The translations under genes were made by a program, and so were the position numbers. Below, one piece after another: positions 8,054-17,886 of a DNA stretch of 64,000 nt. Where the stretch lies: contig NZ_CP017147.1 in assembly GCF_001741865.1 (NCBI RefSeq), positions 5,013,001 to 5,077,000 of the forward strand, written 5' to 3'. The notes under the pieces were generated by a model, which worked only from the letters and a program-made list of their open reading frames with translations, was not told the origin of the DNA and searched no databases. This DNA is from Bosea vaviloviae. Its GTDB lineage: Bacteria; Pseudomonadota; Alphaproteobacteria; Rhizobiales; Beijerinckiaceae. Position 1 is the first letter of the stretch. Every line of letters begins with the position of its first letter.

Positions 8054-8157
8054 CAACGCCTCCTCTGCAGCGCCTCGACAGCGCTGGCCGAGAAATAGGC
8101 CGGCCGGCTCAGCTTTTCCAGCGTCTCGCAGCGCAATGAGGCGCCGGATGCCTTGCC

Positions 8158-9123
8158 TCACTTATCCTGCAGCAGCAAGCGGTAGCGCTCGATCTCGCCG
8201 GGCACGAAGCCTGCGACGAAGGCAGGCGTCACCTCCTCGGCCGTGGGCGGAACCGAAGAGAGCTCCTTGAATCGACCCTGCAGCGTCTGGCTCGAAAGCG
8301 CTGTTTTCAAAGCCTCATTCAGCTTGGCGATGATCGGCTGCGGCGTGTTCTTCGGGGCAAACAGCGCGTTCCAACCCTGCGCCTCGAAGGCCGGCAGACC
8401 GGCCTCCTTCGAGGTCGGAACGTCGGGCAGGCTCGCAAGCCGTCCCGGCGTCGCCACCGCCAGGGCCTTCACCTTCTTGCTTTCGACCGCGCCGTACAAG
8501 GATGTCGCAGCATCGCAGACACCGTCGATCTGCCCGCCCATCAGGTCGTTCAGCGCCGGCCCTGCACCACGATAGCTGACCAGCGCCACATCGACGCCGG
8601 CCGCCTTCACGAAATTGCGGCAGATCAGATAATTCGACGAGCCGACGCCGGCATGCCCGAGGCTGACCTTGCCCGGATTGGCCTTGGCGTAAGCGACGAA
8701 CTCCATCAGGTCCTTGGCCGGGAAATCGAGCTTCAGCGCGATCATCGGCGAGGTCTTGGCGACGAGGCCGATCGGCGCGAAATCCGCATTGGTGTATTTG
8801 AGGTCGGGATAGATCGTATAGGAGGCGGCATTGGTGCCGCTATTGCCGATCACGATCGTGTAGCCATCCGGCTCGGCGCGGGAGGCGCGCGTCAAGGCCG
8901 TCGCCCCGCCTGCCCCGCCCATATTCTCCATCACGATGCGCTGCCCGAGCGCCCGCCCCATCTCGTCACCGACAAGGCGCGCGATGACGTCCGACGAGCC
9001 GCCCGCCGCGAAGGGCACGATCATGGTGATCGGCTTGGAGGGGTAGCTCTCCTGCGCGGCGGCAGGCGCCGACACCGACAGCGCGGCAGCCAGGGCGGAG
9101 ATGGAGGCGATCGATTTCAGCAT
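8158..9123 (-). CDS. Tripartite tricarboxylate transporter (TctC/Bug) solute-binding protein
   Basis: A 321-residue periplasmic binding protein with signal peptide 1-23 (ending APAAAQ). It carries the Bug-family opening YPSKPITMIVPFAAGGSSD, whose loop contacts carboxylate ligands, and the later GHAGVGSS and GWNALFAPKNTP motifs. Members bind citrate, other carboxylates or aromatic acids. The TctA/TctB membrane partners are not in this window, so it is an orphan, as many Bug proteins are. The gene is separated from degQ by 104 bp, so it may have its own promoter. Confidence 0.88.
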   Translation of the reverse strand: MLKSIASISALAAALSVSAPAAAQESYPSKPITMIVPFAAGGSSDVIARLVGDEMGRALGQRIVMENMGGAGGATALTRASRAEPDGYTIVIGNSGTNAASYTIYPDLKYTNADFAPIGLVAKTSPMIALKLDFPAKDLMEFVAYAKANPGKVSLGHAGVGSSNYLICRNFVKAAGVDVALVSYRGAGPALNDLMGGQIDGVCDAATSLYGAVESKKVKALAVATPGRLASLPDVPTSKEAGLPAFEAQGWNALFAPKNTPQPIIAKLNEALKTALSSQTLQGRFKELSSVPPTAEEVTPAFVAGFVPGEIERYRLLLQDK

Positions 9124-9239
9124 GTTTCTCTCCCAGCGTGCTGCCTTGTAGGACAGGCCTTCGTGCAGGCTAGCCCACCCCTCGATGGAACGAAACGCGT
9201 TTCCCGATCTCCTTCGCCGAGTCCTTGGCGGTTAGTCCC

Positions 9240-9791
9240 TCAACGCAGCGGCCGCGCCGGATTGCCCACCACGGTCGCACCGGTCGCAACATCGCGCGTG
9301 ACCACGCTGCCCGCGCCGATGATCGCGTCGTCGCCGATCGTGACGCCAGGCAAAATCAACGCACCGCCTCCGATCCAGACATTGCGGCCGATCGTGACGG
9401 GGCGCCCGAATTCCAGCCCCGCCTCGCGCTGGGCGGGATCGCGCGGATGATCGGCGGTCAGGATCTGGACACCAGGCCCGATCTGCGTCCGATCGCCGAT
9501 CGTCACGGCGACAACGTCGAGAATCACGCAGTTGAAGTTCAGGAAGACGCCTGCGCCCACACTGATGTTGAAGCCATAATCACAATGAAAGGGTGGGCGG
9601 ATGGTGCTGCCCTCGCCTACGGCCGCCAGGCGCTCCGCCAGCAGCATACGGCGCTCCCGCGTCGGTGTCGCGAGCGCCGCGTTGTAGCGCACCAGCCAGT
9701 CCCGGGTGGCCGCAAGCGCGGCCTGCAGCTCGGCGTCACCGGCGTCGTAAAGCTCGCCCGCCAGCATCTTGTCCTTCTCGCTTCGCTCCAT
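9240..9791 (-). CDS. Maltose/galactoside O-acetyltransferase-type hexapeptide protein
   Basis: A 183-residue acetyl-CoA-dependent transferase of the Maa/LacA/NodL group. The N-terminal Mac domain begins EKDKMLAGELYDAGDAEL. A left-handed beta-helix of hexapeptide repeats follows (IRPPFHCDYGFNISVGAG ... VWIGGGALILPGVTIGD), containing the catalytic-His region TADHPRDPAQR. The family acetylates sugars for detoxification or modification; the substrate is not predictable. It stands alone between the TctC-like gene and rplQ. Confidence 0.88.
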   Translation of the reverse strand: MERSEKDKMLAGELYDAGDAELQAALAATRDWLVRYNAALATPTRERRMLLAERLAAVGEGSTIRPPFHCDYGFNISVGAGVFLNFNCVILDVVAVTIGDRTQIGPGVQILTADHPRDPAQREAGLEFGRPVTIGRNVWIGGGALILPGVTIGDDAIIGAGSVVTRDVATGATVVGNPARPLR

Positions 9792-9848
9792 GGGCTCGCT
9801 GTCCTTCTCATTGCGCCGCGCTGCGGGATCCGACGAACCTATGGAAAC

Positions 9849-9878
9849 GAAAAAGGGCGGCCCGAAGACCGCCCTTTC
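9849..9878 (-). terminator. Rho-independent terminator after rplQ
   Basis: Arms AAAGGGCGG (9852-9860) and CCGCCCTTT (9869-9877) form a GC-rich stem. Read on the minus strand it is followed by a T run. It lies 27 bases beyond the rplQ stop and marks the end of the alpha operon. Confidence 0.85.
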
Positions 9879-9904
9879 AAAATTGCCTGCGATAGAGAAA
9901 CGGC

Positions 9905-10321
9905 TCAGGCCGCCTCGTCTTCCGCCGTGAAGACCGGGCCGGAATCCTTGCCCTTGGCCTCGACATCGCGATCGACGAACTCGATCACGGCGAGCGGAGC
10001 GTTGTCGCCGAAGCGGAAGCCCGCCTTCATGATGCGCAGATAGCCGCCATTGCGCTCCTTGTAGCGCGGGCCCAGCACCGCAAAGAGCTTGCCGACCAGA
10101 GCGACGTCCTTGATCTGCGCGATCGCCTGGCGGCGGGCATGCAGGTCGCCGCGCTTGGCGAGCGTGATCAGCTTCTCGACGACCGGACGCAGGTCCTTAG
10201 CCTTCGGCAGCGTGGTGGTGATCTGCTCGTGCTTGATCAGGGCCTGGGACATGTTGGCAAACATCGCCTTGCGATGCTCGACCGAGCGGTTGAAACGACG
10301 ACCGCGGAAACCGTGACGCAT
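9905..10321 (-). CDS. rplQ: 50S ribosomal protein L17
   Basis: A 138-residue L17, beginning [20 protein letters not shown] as in all bacteria, with an acidic C-terminal tail common in alphaproteobacteria. L17 lies near the exit-tunnel side of the large subunit. It is the last gene of the alpha operon, 130 bp after rpoA, with ribosome-binding site GGAGAG and a strong terminator downstream. Confidence 0.97.
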   Translation of the reverse strand: MRHGFRGRRFNRSVEHRKAMFANMSQALIKHEQITTTLPKAKDLRPVVEKLITLAKRGDLHARRQAIAQIKDVALVGKLFAVLGPRYKERNGGYLRIMKAGFRFGDNAPLAVIEFVDRDVEAKGKDSGPVFTAEDEAA

Positions 10322-10380
10322 TTTGGCTCTCCATTGATTTTACGGCCGCCGTGCCACGGTACGGCCGTTCGTTGTGATAG

Positions 10381-10448
10381 GGCGAATAGTGAATGGCGAG
10401 TGGCGAATAAGAACGATCAACTCGCCATTCGCCATCTCGCCATTCGCA
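10381..10448. repeat. Inverted repeat built from GAATGGCGAGTGGCG units, copy 1
   Basis: In the rpoA-rplQ gap, runs of GCGAAT and GGCGAGTGGCGAAT on one side face CTCGCCATTCGCCATCTCGC on the other, making a long imperfect hairpin. A closely similar structure occurs at 12058-12124 in the rpsM-rpsK gap. Both would be folded into the alpha-operon mRNA. Confidence 0.7.
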
Positions 10449-10451
10449 GTC

Positions 10452-11468
10452 TCAGTAATGCTCCTCGAAGCGCTTCGCGAGCTCTTCGATGTTCTCCGGC
10501 GGCCAGCCGGTGACGTCCATGCCGAGATGGAGGCCCATGGTGGCGAGCACTTCCTTGATCTCGTTCAGCGACTTGCGGCCGAAGTTCGGGGTGCGCAGCA
10601 TCTCGCCCTCCGACTTCTGGATCAGGTCGCCGATATAGACGATGTTGTCGTTCTTCAGGCAGTTCGCCGAACGCACCGACAGCTCGAGCTCGTCGACCTT
10701 CTTGAGCAGCGCCGGGTTGAAGGGCAGCTGCGGCGCGGTCGAAACGGCCTCTTCCTTGCGCGGCTCCTCGAAGGTGATGAAGACGGCGAGCTGGTCCTGC
10801 AGGATGCGGGCGGCCAGCGCCAGCGCGTCCTCGGGGGTGACCGAGCCGTTGGTCTCGATCTGCAGGGTCAGCATGTCGCGATCGAGGTTCTGGCCCTCGC
10901 GGGTGTTCTCGACGCGGTAGGAGACCTTCTTGACCGGCGAATACAGGCTATCGACCGGGATCAGGCCGATCGGCGCGTCTTCCGGACGGTTCTGTTCGGA
11001 GGGGACATAGCCCTTGCCGGTGTTGACGGTGAACTCCATGCGGATCTCGGAGCCCTCGTCCAGCGTGCAGAGCACGAGATCGGGGTTCAGGATCGAAACG
11101 TCGCCAATGGTGTTGATGTCACCGGCGGTGACGGTGCCGGGGCCCGTCTTGCGCAGGGTCATGCGCTTGGGGCCTTCGCCCTGCATCTTGACCGCGACCG
11201 CCTTGATGTTGAGGACGATATCGGTGACGTCCTCGCGCACGCCGGGGATGGAGGAGAATTCATGCAGCACGCCGTCGATCTGGACGGCGGTGACGGCCGC
11301 GCCCTGGAGCGAGGAGAGCAGCACGCGACGCAGCGCGTTGCCGAGCGTCATGCCGAAGCCGCGCTCCAGCGGGCGCGCGATCACGGTGGCGTGACGCTTC
11401 GGGTCGTCGCCGACCTTGATTTCGAGCTTGTTGGGCTTTGACAGATCCTGCCAGTTCTTGCTGATCAC
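10452..11468 (-). CDS. rpoA: RNA polymerase alpha subunit
   Basis: A 338-residue subunit. The N-terminal domain (about 1-230, [20 protein letters not shown]) dimerises and nucleates core assembly. The C-terminal domain (about 255-325, [15 protein letters not shown]) binds UP elements and activators. I start at the GTG at 11466-11468 because AGGAG lies seven bases before it and it gives the normal N-terminus [14 protein letters not shown]; a TTG further up adds nine residues without a good ribosome-binding site. An inverted repeat separates it from rplQ, and a palindromic repeat from rpsK. Confidence 0.95.
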   Translation of the reverse strand: MISKNWQDLSKPNKLEIKVGDDPKRHATVIARPLERGFGMTLGNALRRVLLSSLQGAAVTAVQIDGVLHEFSSIPGVREDVTDIVLNIKAVAVKMQGEGPKRMTLRKTGPGTVTAGDINTIGDVSILNPDLVLCTLDEGSEIRMEFTVNTGKGYVPSEQNRPEDAPIGLIPVDSLYSPVKKVSYRVENTREGQNLDRDMLTLQIETNGSVTPEDALALAARILQDQLAVFITFEEPRKEEAVSTAPQLPFNPALLKKVDELELSVRSANCLKNDNIVYIGDLIQKSEGEMLRTPNFGRKSLNEIKEVLATMGLHLGMDVTGWPPENIEELAKRFEEHY

Positions 11469-11520
11469 GACCGCACTCCTGGTGCTTGAATTCAATGGCG
11501 GCGGCGGGCCGCCCCGGACA

Positions 11521-11542
11521 GGCGCCCGCCGGTGCGGGCGCC
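11521..11542. other. Perfect GC hairpin in the rpoA leader
   Basis: GGCGCCCGC, loop CGGT, then GCGGGCGCC: nine-base perfect arms about 50 bases upstream of the rpoA start. There is no T run, so it is more likely an mRNA stabilising or processing structure than a terminator. Confidence 0.5.
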
Positions 11543-11551
11543 AGAGAATCG

Positions 11552-11603
11552 AGAGCTAGAACATGATGCCGAGAACCGGTCCCCGCTTTTCGGCATCATG
11601 CCT
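11552..11603. repeat. Palindromic repeat, copy 3
   Basis: A GAGAGCTAGAA start, then CATGATGCCGA ... TCGGCATCATG arms (11562-11600) around GAACCGGTCCCCGCTTT. It has the AACCGG core of the family. It lies 11 bases after the rpsK stop, inside the alpha operon, so it is transcribed between rpsK and rpoA. Confidence 0.7.
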
Positions 11604-11614
11604 TGGGTCAGACG

Positions 11615-12004
11615 TCAGACGCGACGGCGCTTGCGCGGACGGCAACCGTTATGCGGGATCGGCGTCACGTCGCGGATCGAGGTCACGGTGAAGCCGGCAG
11701 CCTGCAGGGCGCGCAGCGCCGACTCACGACCCGAACCCGGGCCGGTGACTTCGACTTCCAGCGTGCGCATGCCGTGCTCGGCAGCCTTGCGGGCGGCGTC
11801 TTCAGCGGCAACCTGGGCGGCATAGGGGGTCGACTTACGCGAGCCCTTGAAGCCCATCGTGCCGGCGGACGACCACGAGATCGTGTTGCCCTGCGCGTCG
11901 GTGATGGTGATCATGGTGTTGTTGAACGAGGCGTTCACATGGGCAACGCCGGAGACGATGTTCTTACGTTCGCGGCGACGAACGCGTTGGGCTTCCTTGG
12001 CCAT
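11615..12004 (-). CDS. rpsK: 30S ribosomal protein S11
   Basis: A 129-residue S11 with the canonical [21 protein letters not shown] and the C-terminal [19 protein letters not shown]11 forms part of the 30S platform and contacts S18 and 16S rRNA near the E site. Order rpsM-rpsK-rpoA-rplQ is the standard alpha operon, except that rpsD is absent, as usual in this class. A 126-bp gap with an inverted repeat separates it from rpsM. Confidence 0.97.
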   Translation of the reverse strand: MAKEAQRVRRRERKNIVSGVAHVNASFNNTMITITDAQGNTISWSSAGTMGFKGSRKSTPYAAQVAAEDAARKAAEHGMRTLEVEVTGPGSGRESALRALQAAGFTVTSIRDVTPIPHNGCRPRKRRRV

Positions 12005-12057
12005 AGGTCTTTCATCCTTCGAGCGCGCCCGTCATGCCAGGCGCTGGGGAGTAGAAA

Positions 12058-12124
12058 AGCGAATGGCGAGTGGCGAATAGCGAACGGATCAAATCCACTC
12101 GCCACTCGCCATTTCGCTATTCGC
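12058..12124. repeat. Inverted repeat built from GAATGGCGAGTGGCG units, copy 2
   Basis: GCGAATGGCGAGTGGCGAAT and AGCGAA face the complementary CACTCGCCACTCGCCATTTC and GCTATTCGC across a short centre, giving a stem of over 25 base pairs with few mismatches. It shares most of its units with 10381-10448. Position: directly after the rpsM stop. Confidence 0.75.
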
Positions 12125-12130
12125 CCGAAA

Positions 12131-12499
12131 TTACTTCTTCTTGCCGGCGATCGGCTTCGCCTTGCCCTTGCGGGTACGGGCGTTGGTGTGCGTGCGCTGG
12201 CCGCGAACCGGCAGCGAGCGGCGATGGCGCAGGCCGCGATAGCAGCCGAGATCCATCAGACGCTTGATGTTCATCGAGACTTCACGGCGCAGATCGCCCT
12301 CGACGAGGTAGTCGCGGTCGATCGTCTCGCGGATCTGCAGGACTTCGGCGTCGGTCAGCTGGTTGACCCGGCGCTCATCAGCGATGCCGACCTTGGAGCA
12401 GATCTCCTTGGCCTTCTGGGCGCCGATGCCGTGGATGTACTGCAAGCCAATGACGACGCGCTTGCCGGTGGGAATGTTGACGCCCGCGATACGAGCCAT
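12131..12499 (-). CDS. rpsM: 30S ribosomal protein S13
   Basis: A 122-residue S13 with the start [20 protein letters not shown] and the basic tail [21 protein letters not shown]13 sits in the 30S head and contacts the P-site tRNA and the 50S bridge B1. Ribosome-binding site GGAGAAGAG precedes the ATG. About 240 bp separate it from adk; this gap holds a CCTCGC...GCGAGG stem (12554-12585) and may contain an internal promoter. Confidence 0.97.
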   Translation of the reverse strand: MARIAGVNIPTGKRVVIGLQYIHGIGAQKAKEICSKVGIADERRVNQLTDAEVLQIRETIDRDYLVEGDLRREVSMNIKRLMDLGCYRGLRHRRSLPVRGQRTHTNARTRKGKAKPIAGKKK

Positions 12500-12739
12500 G
12501 GTCTCTTCTCCATGTCGGCCGAGACGCCCGATGGCGCGACGGCGGTGAAAAATAACCTCGCGCCGGTGGAGGCCGGCCTCTGCGAGGCGTTGAAACGGTC
12601 ACATGCGTAAACGCGACGCCGTCCCCTCTTGCGAAGGTGTCGGCATCGCTGCATGAAACCGGAAGTCGGGTCGTTAGTCGCTTGAGCGCAACGAGTCAAC
12701 CCGCCGCGACCAAGAATCGTGCCAAAGCAAAAATCAGTA

Positions 12740-13318
12740 TCAGGCCAAGGCCTTCTCGATCGCCGCAGTCACGGCGTCGATCGGCTGCATGCCGTCGATA
12801 TCGGTCAGTTGCCCACGCTTGGCGTAATAGGGCGCGACGACCGCGGTATCGCGATTATAGGCCTCGAGCCGGGTCTTGAAGACCTCAGGATCGTCGTCCT
12901 TGCGCACCGGCTGCCCGGCCGCCCTCGCCTCTTCGGCGCGCTTGACGATGCGGTCGACGAGCTTGGTCTGGTCGACCTTGAGCTCCAGCACCTTGTCGAG
13001 CTTGAGCCCTTTGGACGCCAGCATCGCGTCGAGCGCCTCTGCCTGAGCCAAGGTGCGCGGGAAGCCGTCGAGGATGAAGCCCTTCTTGGCATCCGCATGC
13101 TCGATTCGCTCGGCGACGATGCCGATGACGATATCGTCCGAAACCAGCGCGCCGGAATCCATCACCGACTTCGCCTTGATGCCGATCGGCGTACCGGCGG
13201 CGACGGCAGCGCGCAGCATGTCGCCCGTGGAAAGCTGAGGAATGCCGTGCGCTTCGACGATACGCGCCGCTTGAGTGCCCTTACCCGCCCCCGGCGGCCC
13301 CAAGAAAATCAATCGCAT
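12740..13318 (-). CDS. adk: Adenylate kinase
   Basis: A 192-residue enzyme that interconverts ATP + AMP and 2 ADP. The P-loop [11 protein letters not shown] is at residues 7-17, the AMP-binding segment is [16 protein letters not shown], and [13 protein letters not shown] is the NMP-site signature. It has the short LID without a zinc site, as in most alphaproteobacterial Adk (E. coli Adk is 214 residues). Start and secY stop overlap (TGATG), so it is coupled to secY in the spc operon. Confidence 0.97.
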   Translation of the reverse strand: MRLIFLGPPGAGKGTQAARIVEAHGIPQLSTGDMLRAAVAAGTPIGIKAKSVMDSGALVSDDIVIGIVAERIEHADAKKGFILDGFPRTLAQAEALDAMLASKGLKLDKVLELKVDQTKLVDRIVKRAEEARAAGQPVRKDDDPEVFKTRLEAYNRDTAVVAPYYAKRGQLTDIDGMQPIDAVTAAIEKALA

Positions 13319-14655
13319 CAGCGCTTCGCCCCTCGCAGCTTGGCCTTCTTGACCAGCCCCTCATACTGATGGGCCAGCAAATGTCCGTGAACCTGCGCCA
13401 CGGTATCCATCGTCGTCGTCACCACGATCAGCAACGACGTGCCGCCCAGGAGAATGATCGGTATCTGGGCATAGGTGATCATGAACTCGGGGATAAGGCA
13501 GACGATAGTCAAATAGCCGGCTCCGAGCACGGTGATGCGCGTCAGCACCCGGTCGATATGCTCGGCGGTGCGCTCGCCCGGGCGGATGCCGGGCATGAAG
13601 CCGCCATGCTTCTTGAGATTGTCGGCCGTCTCCACCGGATTGAACACGATCGCGGTGTAGAAGAAGCAGAAGAAGATGATCAGCGCCGCATAGAGGAACA
13701 TGAACAGCGGCCGGCCATGGGCCAGATAGGTCGCGATCACCGACAGGAGGCCCGTGCCGCCCGAGGCCTGCGAGAAGCTCGCGATCGTGGTCGGCAGCAG
13801 CAGCAGCGAGGACGCGAAGATCGGCGGAATCACGCCGGCCGTGTTGAGCTTCAGCGGCAGGAACGAGGTCTGGCCCTCATACATCCGGTTGCCGACCTGG
13901 CGCTTGGGATAGTTGATCAGGAGCCGGCGCTGGGCGCGCTCCATGAAAACGCAGAAGGCGATGACACAGATCGCCATCACCAGGATCAGCAGCAGCAGGC
14001 CGGTCGAGATCGCGCCCTGGCGGCCGAGTTCGAGGGTCTGGGCAAGCTGCGACGGGAATTCGGCGATGATGCCCGAGAAGATGATCATCGAGGTGCCGTT
14101 GCCGATGCCACGGCTGGTGATCTGCTCGCCGAGCCAGAGCAGGAACATCGTGCCGCCGACCAGCGTGATCGTGGTCGAGAGCAGGAAGAACGGACCCGGC
14201 TCCAGCACGAGATTGCCCGAGCCCTGCAGGCCGACGCCGATGCCATAAGCCTGGAAGACCGCGAGAACCAGCGTCAGGTAGCGCGTGTACTGGTTCAGGA
14301 CCTTGCGGCCCTGCTCGCCTTCCTTCTTCAGCGCCTCGAAGGTCGGGATCACGCTGGAGAGCAGCTGCACGATGATCGAGGCCGAGATGTACGGCATGAT
14401 CGCAAGCGCGAAGATCGCGAGCCGGCCGACCGCGCCGCCGGAAAACATGTTGAACAGGCCAAGCACGCCGGACTGGGACTGCTTGAACAGATCCGAGACG
14501 GCGTCGGGATTCATCCCGGGCAGCGGGACATAGGTGCCGAGCCGGTAGATGATCAGCGCGCCGAGCGTGAACCAGATGCGTTTCTTCAGCTCATCCGCCT
14601 TGGCGAACGCGCCGAAATTCAGGTTTGAAGCAAGCTGTTCAGCCGCCGATGCCAT
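13318..14655 (-). CDS. secY: Protein translocase channel subunit SecY
   Basis: A 445-residue, ten-helix integral membrane protein that forms the SecYEG channel. Typical motifs are [14 protein letters not shown] at the start, the plug-proximal region [36 protein letters not shown] in a cytosolic loop and [19 protein letters not shown] near the end. SecE is encoded elsewhere in this window (43570-43764). A hairpin lies in the short gap after rplO. Confidence 0.97.
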   Translation of the reverse strand: MASAAEQLASNLNFGAFAKADELKKRIWFTLGALIIYRLGTYVPLPGMNPDAVSDLFKQSQSGVLGLFNMFSGGAVGRLAIFALAIMPYISASIIVQLLSSVIPTFEALKKEGEQGRKVLNQYTRYLTLVLAVFQAYGIGVGLQGSGNLVLEPGPFFLLSTTITLVGGTMFLLWLGEQITSRGIGNGTSMIIFSGIIAEFPSQLAQTLELGRQGAISTGLLLLILVMAICVIAFCVFMERAQRRLLINYPKRQVGNRMYEGQTSFLPLKLNTAGVIPPIFASSLLLLPTTIASFSQASGGTGLLSVIATYLAHGRPLFMFLYAALIIFFCFFYTAIVFNPVETADNLKKHGGFMPGIRPGERTAEHIDRVLTRITVLGAGYLTIVCLIPEFMITYAQIPIILLGGTSLLIVVTTTMDTVAQVHGHLLAHQYEGLVKKAKLRGAKR

Positions 14656-14689
14656 GCGTCCGGTCCTTGGATGGTATCATAAACAGTCA

Positions 14690-14723
14690 AACGGCGGCCT
14701 GGGCTTCTGGCCCGGCCGCCGTT
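14690..14723. other. Strong hairpin between rplO and secY
   Basis: Arms AACGGCGGCC-GGGC and GCCCGGCCGCCGTT pair with one bulged base around TTCT. There is no T run on the minus strand. In a transcript running from rplO into secY it could be a processing or attenuation structure that sets secY output relative to the ribosomal proteins. Confidence 0.55.
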
Positions 14724-14749
14724 CGCAAACGCTCATGTAAGAGCTTGGC

Positions 14750-15247
14750 TCACGCCTGTGAAGCGGCAGGCGCCAGGATCTTCGCAGGCGCCAGGATCTT
14801 CACCGAACCGCCGGCCTTCTCGATGGCGGCAACCGCCGACTTCGACGCACCGGCCACCTCGAAGGCGAGCTTCGCCTTGAGTTCGCCGACGCCCAGGATC
14901 TTGACGCCGTCGGTCGCCTGACGGGTGATCACGCCGGCGGCGACAAGCGCCTCGATCGTGACCGCGCCCTTGGCGTCGAGCTTGCCGGCTTCGACTGCCT
15001 GCTGGATTCGGCCGAGATTGACCTCGTTCAGATCCTTGGAGAACAGGTTGTGGAAGCCACGCTTGGGCAGGCGGCGATAGAGCGGCATCTGGCCGCCTTC
15101 GAAGCCCTTGACCGCCACGCCGGCACGAGCCTTCTGGCCCTTGACGCCGCGTCCGCCGGTCTTGCCCTTGCCGGAGCCGATACCGCGGCCGACACGGATG
15201 CGCGACTTATGCGCGCCTTCGTTGTCACGAATGTCTGTGAGTTTCAT
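14750..15247 (-). CDS. rplO: 50S ribosomal protein L15
   Basis: A 165-residue L15 with the glycine-rich start [20 protein letters not shown] and the [17 protein letters not shown] signature. It is a late-assembly protein of the large subunit that contacts 23S rRNA domains. The C-terminus carries a duplicated KILAPA, encoded by an 18-bp tandem repeat (14769-14804), so the tail is longer than usual. It sits 13 bases after rpmD. Confidence 0.97.
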   Translation of the reverse strand: MKLTDIRDNEGAHKSRIRVGRGIGSGKGKTGGRGVKGQKARAGVAVKGFEGGQMPLYRRLPKRGFHNLFSKDLNEVNLGRIQQAVEAGKLDAKGAVTIEALVAAGVITRQATDGVKILGVGELKAKLAFEVAGASKSAVAAIEKAGGSVKILAPAKILAPAASQA

Positions 15248-15260
15248 CGGACGATTCCCC

Positions 15261-15455
15261 TCACTTCACGTCGATGACGCGGACGAGGTGCCTGACCTTG
15301 TCGATCATGCCACGCACGGAGGGCGTGTCGACCAGGGTCGAGCGCCGGCGGATCTTGTTCAGGCCAAGACCGATCAGGGTCTGGCGCTGCGAAGCCTCGC
15401 GGCGGATCGGGCTACCGATCTGCTCGACGACGACGGTGGTTTCAGCTTTTGCCAT
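15261..15455 (-). CDS. rpmD: 50S ribosomal protein L30
   Basis: A 64-residue L30 ([20 protein letters not shown] ... [15 protein letters not shown]). The start at 15453-15455 is chosen because GAGGGTGGG precedes it and it gives the usual ~60-residue length; an upstream in-frame ATG would overlap rpsE. It lies between rpsE (10 bp) and rplO (13 bp), in normal spc order. Confidence 0.96.
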   Translation of the reverse strand: MAKAETTVVVEQIGSPIRREASQRQTLIGLGLNKIRRRSTLVDTPSVRGMIDKVRHLVRVIDVK

Positions 15456-15465
15456 GATCCCACCC

Positions 15466-16026
15466 TCACACTTCGGCCGCGGCATCGGTGCCAGCATCGC
15501 GACGACGCGTCTGCAGGGCCGAAACCTTCAGGGACCGACGCGCGGCGACGCCGCGCGGGCTGTCCTCGTTCTTCAGCGCGTCGAACGTCGCGCGGACGAG
15601 GTTGTAGGGGTTCGAGGAGCCGAGCGACTTCGACACCACGTCCTGCATGCCGACCGCCTCGAAGACGGCGCGCATCGGGCCGCCGGCGATGATGCCGGTA
15701 CCGGCCGGGGCAGCGCGCAGCACGACCTTGCCAGCGCCGTGACGGCCCTGGACATCGTGATGGAGCGTGCGGCCTTCGCGCAGCGGAATGCGGACGAGAC
15801 CACGCTTGGCGGCCTCAGTCGCCTTACGGATCGCTTCCGGCACTTCGCGGGCCTTGCCGTGGCCGAAGCCGACGCGGCCCTTCTGATCGCCGACGACGAC
15901 GAGCGCGGCGAAGCCGAAGCGACGCCCACCCTTCACCACCTTGGCGACGCGGTTGATGTGGACCAGCTTGTCCACGAATTCCGAATCGCGCTCTTCGCGA
16001 TCGCGGTCACGAGGTTCTCTCGCCAT
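15466..16026 (-). CDS. rpsE: 30S ribosomal protein S5
   Basis: A 186-residue S5 with the N-terminal dsRBD-like S5 domain ([20 protein letters not shown]) and the C-terminal [20 protein letters not shown] motif. It supports decoding accuracy and mRNA unwinding at the entry channel. The start ATG at 16024-16026 follows AAGAGGAC; a longer frame adds 35 unrelated residues and is rejected. A 172-bp gap, unusually long for this operon, separates it from rplR. Confidence 0.96.
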   Translation of the reverse strand: MAREPRDRDREERDSEFVDKLVHINRVAKVVKGGRRFGFAALVVVGDQKGRVGFGHGKAREVPEAIRKATEAAKRGLVRIPLREGRTLHHDVQGRHGAGKVVLRAAPAGTGIIAGGPMRAVFEAVGMQDVVSKSLGSSNPYNLVRATFDALKNEDSPRGVAARRSLKVSALQTRRRDAGTDAAAEV

Positions 16027-16198
16027 TTTAGTCCTCTTACTTGCGCGGACGACGCTCCAAGGCGTTCGCCGCTCGCTCGAGCGTTCCGGATGGAACGACG
16101 TTGAAGCGTGCCCTGCGAGAGTGGATTCCACATCTCGACAGGAACACGCTCAGTTCTTCAGCTTTCGTCCGGCCGTTTCCGGCCGAACGGAATGCGCG

Positions 16199-16564
16199 TC
16201 AGAAGTTCAGGCCGCCCTCGCGGGCCGCCTCGGCCAGCGCCTTGACGCGGCCGTGATACATGTAGGAACCGCGATCGAAGACCACGTCCTTCACACCCGC
16301 CTTGACGGCGCGCTCGGCGATCAGCTTGCCGATCGCGGTCGCGGCCTCGACATTCGCACCCGACTTGATGTCGGCGCGGATGTCCTTGTCCAGCGACGAA
16401 GCCGAAGCGAGAGTGACCCCCTTCGTGTCGTCGATGACCTGGGCGTAGATCTGCTTGCCGGTGCGGTGCACCGACAGGCGAGCGCGGCCATTGGCGACCG
16501 CCTTGATGGCGCGGCGGACGCGAGCCCGACGGCGCGCAGTGTTTTCTGTCTGCTTGCTGCTCAT
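16199..16564 (-). CDS. rplR: 50S ribosomal protein L18
   Basis: A 121-residue L18 (5S rRNA-binding protein of the central protuberance), with an Arg-rich N-terminus and motifs [20 protein letters not shown] and [20 protein letters not shown]. It starts five bases after the rplF stop. Confidence 0.97.
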   Translation of the reverse strand: MSSKQTENTARRRARVRRAIKAVANGRARLSVHRTGKQIYAQVIDDTKGVTLASASSLDKDIRADIKSGANVEAATAIGKLIAERAVKAGVKDVVFDRGSYMYHGRVKALAEAAREGGLNF

Positions 16565-16569
16565 GGCGC

Positions 16570-17103
16570 TTACTTCTTCTTCCCTTCCTTGCGGAAGATG
16601 AATTCGCCGGCGTACTTGACGCCCTTGCCCTTATAGGGCTCGGGGCCGCGATAATCGCGGATCTCGGCGGCGGTCTGGCCGACCACCTGCTTATCGATGC
16701 CGGTGATCACGATTTCGGTCGGCTTCGGCGTGACGATCGCGACACCTTCCGGGATCGGATAGTCGATGTCGTGGCTGTAGCCGAGCGACAGCTTGAGCAC
16801 CTTGCCATTGACGGCGGCCTTGTAGCCGACGCCGTTGATCTCGAGCTTCTTCTCGAAACCCGTGGTGACGCCCAGCACCAGATTGGCGACACGAGCACGC
16901 GAGGTGCCCCAGAGCGAGCGAGCACGCTTGGTCTGCGAGCGCGGCTGGACGGCGATGGCGCCATTGTCCATGGCGACCGAGACGTCCTCCGGCACCTCGA
17001 AGGAGAGTTCCCCCTTCGAGCCCTTGATCTTGACGAGCTGGCCGGCGACGTTGGCGGTGACGCCAGCGGGAACCGGAACAGGCTTCTTACCGATACGAGA
17101 CAT
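16570..17103 (-). CDS. rplF: 50S ribosomal protein L6
   Basis: A 177-residue L6 with two homologous domains, starting [20 protein letters not shown] and ending in the conserved [20 protein letters not shown]. It binds 23S rRNA near the sarcin-ricin loop and factor-binding site. Ribosome-binding site AGGAG precedes the ATG. Confidence 0.97.
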   Translation of the reverse strand: MSRIGKKPVPVPAGVTANVAGQLVKIKGSKGELSFEVPEDVSVAMDNGAIAVQPRSQTKRARSLWGTSRARVANLVLGVTTGFEKKLEINGVGYKAAVNGKVLKLSLGYSHDIDYPIPEGVAIVTPKPTEIVITGIDKQVVGQTAAEIRDYRGPEPYKGKGVKYAGEFIFRKEGKKK

Positions 17104-17136
17104 TGGATTTCTCCTGAAAATGAGCGGCGCGGAAGG

Positions 17137-17532
17137 TCAGAAGACCTTGCAAAGCACTTCGCCGCCCACGTTCTGCTCGCGGGCAAGATGATCGGGCATC
17201 ACACCCTTCGGCGTCGAGATGATGGTCACGCCAAGGCCATCGGCCACGCGCGGCATCGTCTCCACCGAAGAATAGACGCGGCGGCCGGGCTTCGACACAC
17301 GGGAGATCGACCGGATGACCGGCTGCCCCTCGTGGTACTTCAGCTCGATATCGAACTCGGTCCGGCCATTGCCGAACTCGGTCTGGGTGTAGCCACGGAT
17401 GTAGCCCTCGGTCTGAAGCACGTCGAGCACACGGGCCCTGAGCTTCGAACCAGGCGTCGAAACGCGCGACTTGCGCCGCATCTGCGCATTGCGGATGCGG
17501 GTCAGCATATCTCCAAGCGGATCAATGATCAC
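17137..17532 (-). CDS. rpsH: 30S ribosomal protein S8
   Basis: A 131-residue S8 with [14 protein letters not shown] and the C-terminal [20 protein letters not shown]. It starts with GTG (17530-17532), preceded by GGAGG at a suitable distance. S8 binds helix 21 of 16S rRNA; in E. coli it also represses the spc operon at rplE, but an equivalent site was not identified here. Confidence 0.96.
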   Translation of the reverse strand: MIIDPLGDMLTRIRNAQMRRKSRVSTPGSKLRARVLDVLQTEGYIRGYTQTEFGNGRTEFDIELKYHEGQPVIRSISRVSKPGRRVYSSVETMPRVADGLGVTIISTPKGVMPDHLAREQNVGGEVLCKVF

Positions 17533-17544
17533 GATGCGTCCTCC

Positions 17545-17850
17545 TCACCAGCTCGACTTGACGAGGCCGGGAACCAGCCCCTTGTTGCCGAGCTCGCGCA
17601 AGGCAATGCGCGACATCTTCAGCTTGCGGTAAACGGCGCGCGGACGCCCCGTGACTTCGCAGCGGTTGCGCACCCGGGTAGGAGCCGAATTGCGCGGCAG
17701 TTCAGCCAGCTTGAGGCGAGCGAGGAACCGCTCGTCCATGGACTGGCTGTCGTCATTGGCGATCGCGAGAAGCCGCGCGCGCTTGCCCGCGAATTTCTTC
17801 ACGAGAGCCTTGCGGTGGTTGTTGTTCTCGACGGAGCTTTTCTTAGCCAT
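17545..17850 (-). CDS. rpsN: 30S ribosomal protein S14
   Basis: A 101-residue, zinc-free type S14. The C-terminal [20 protein letters not shown] lacks the CXXC pairs of the short zinc-binding form, and the protein has the longer alphaproteobacterial length. It lies in the 30S head. Ribosome-binding site AGGAG; 12 bp before rpsH. Confidence 0.96.
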   Translation of the reverse strand: MAKKSSVENNNHRKALVKKFAGKRARLLAIANDDSQSMDERFLARLKLAELPRNSAPTRVRNRCEVTGRPRAVYRKLKMSRIALRELGNKGLVPGLVKSSW

Positions 17851-17886
17851 CGATCTCTCCTGGTTTCCGCGTATGAGCGGTAAGGC

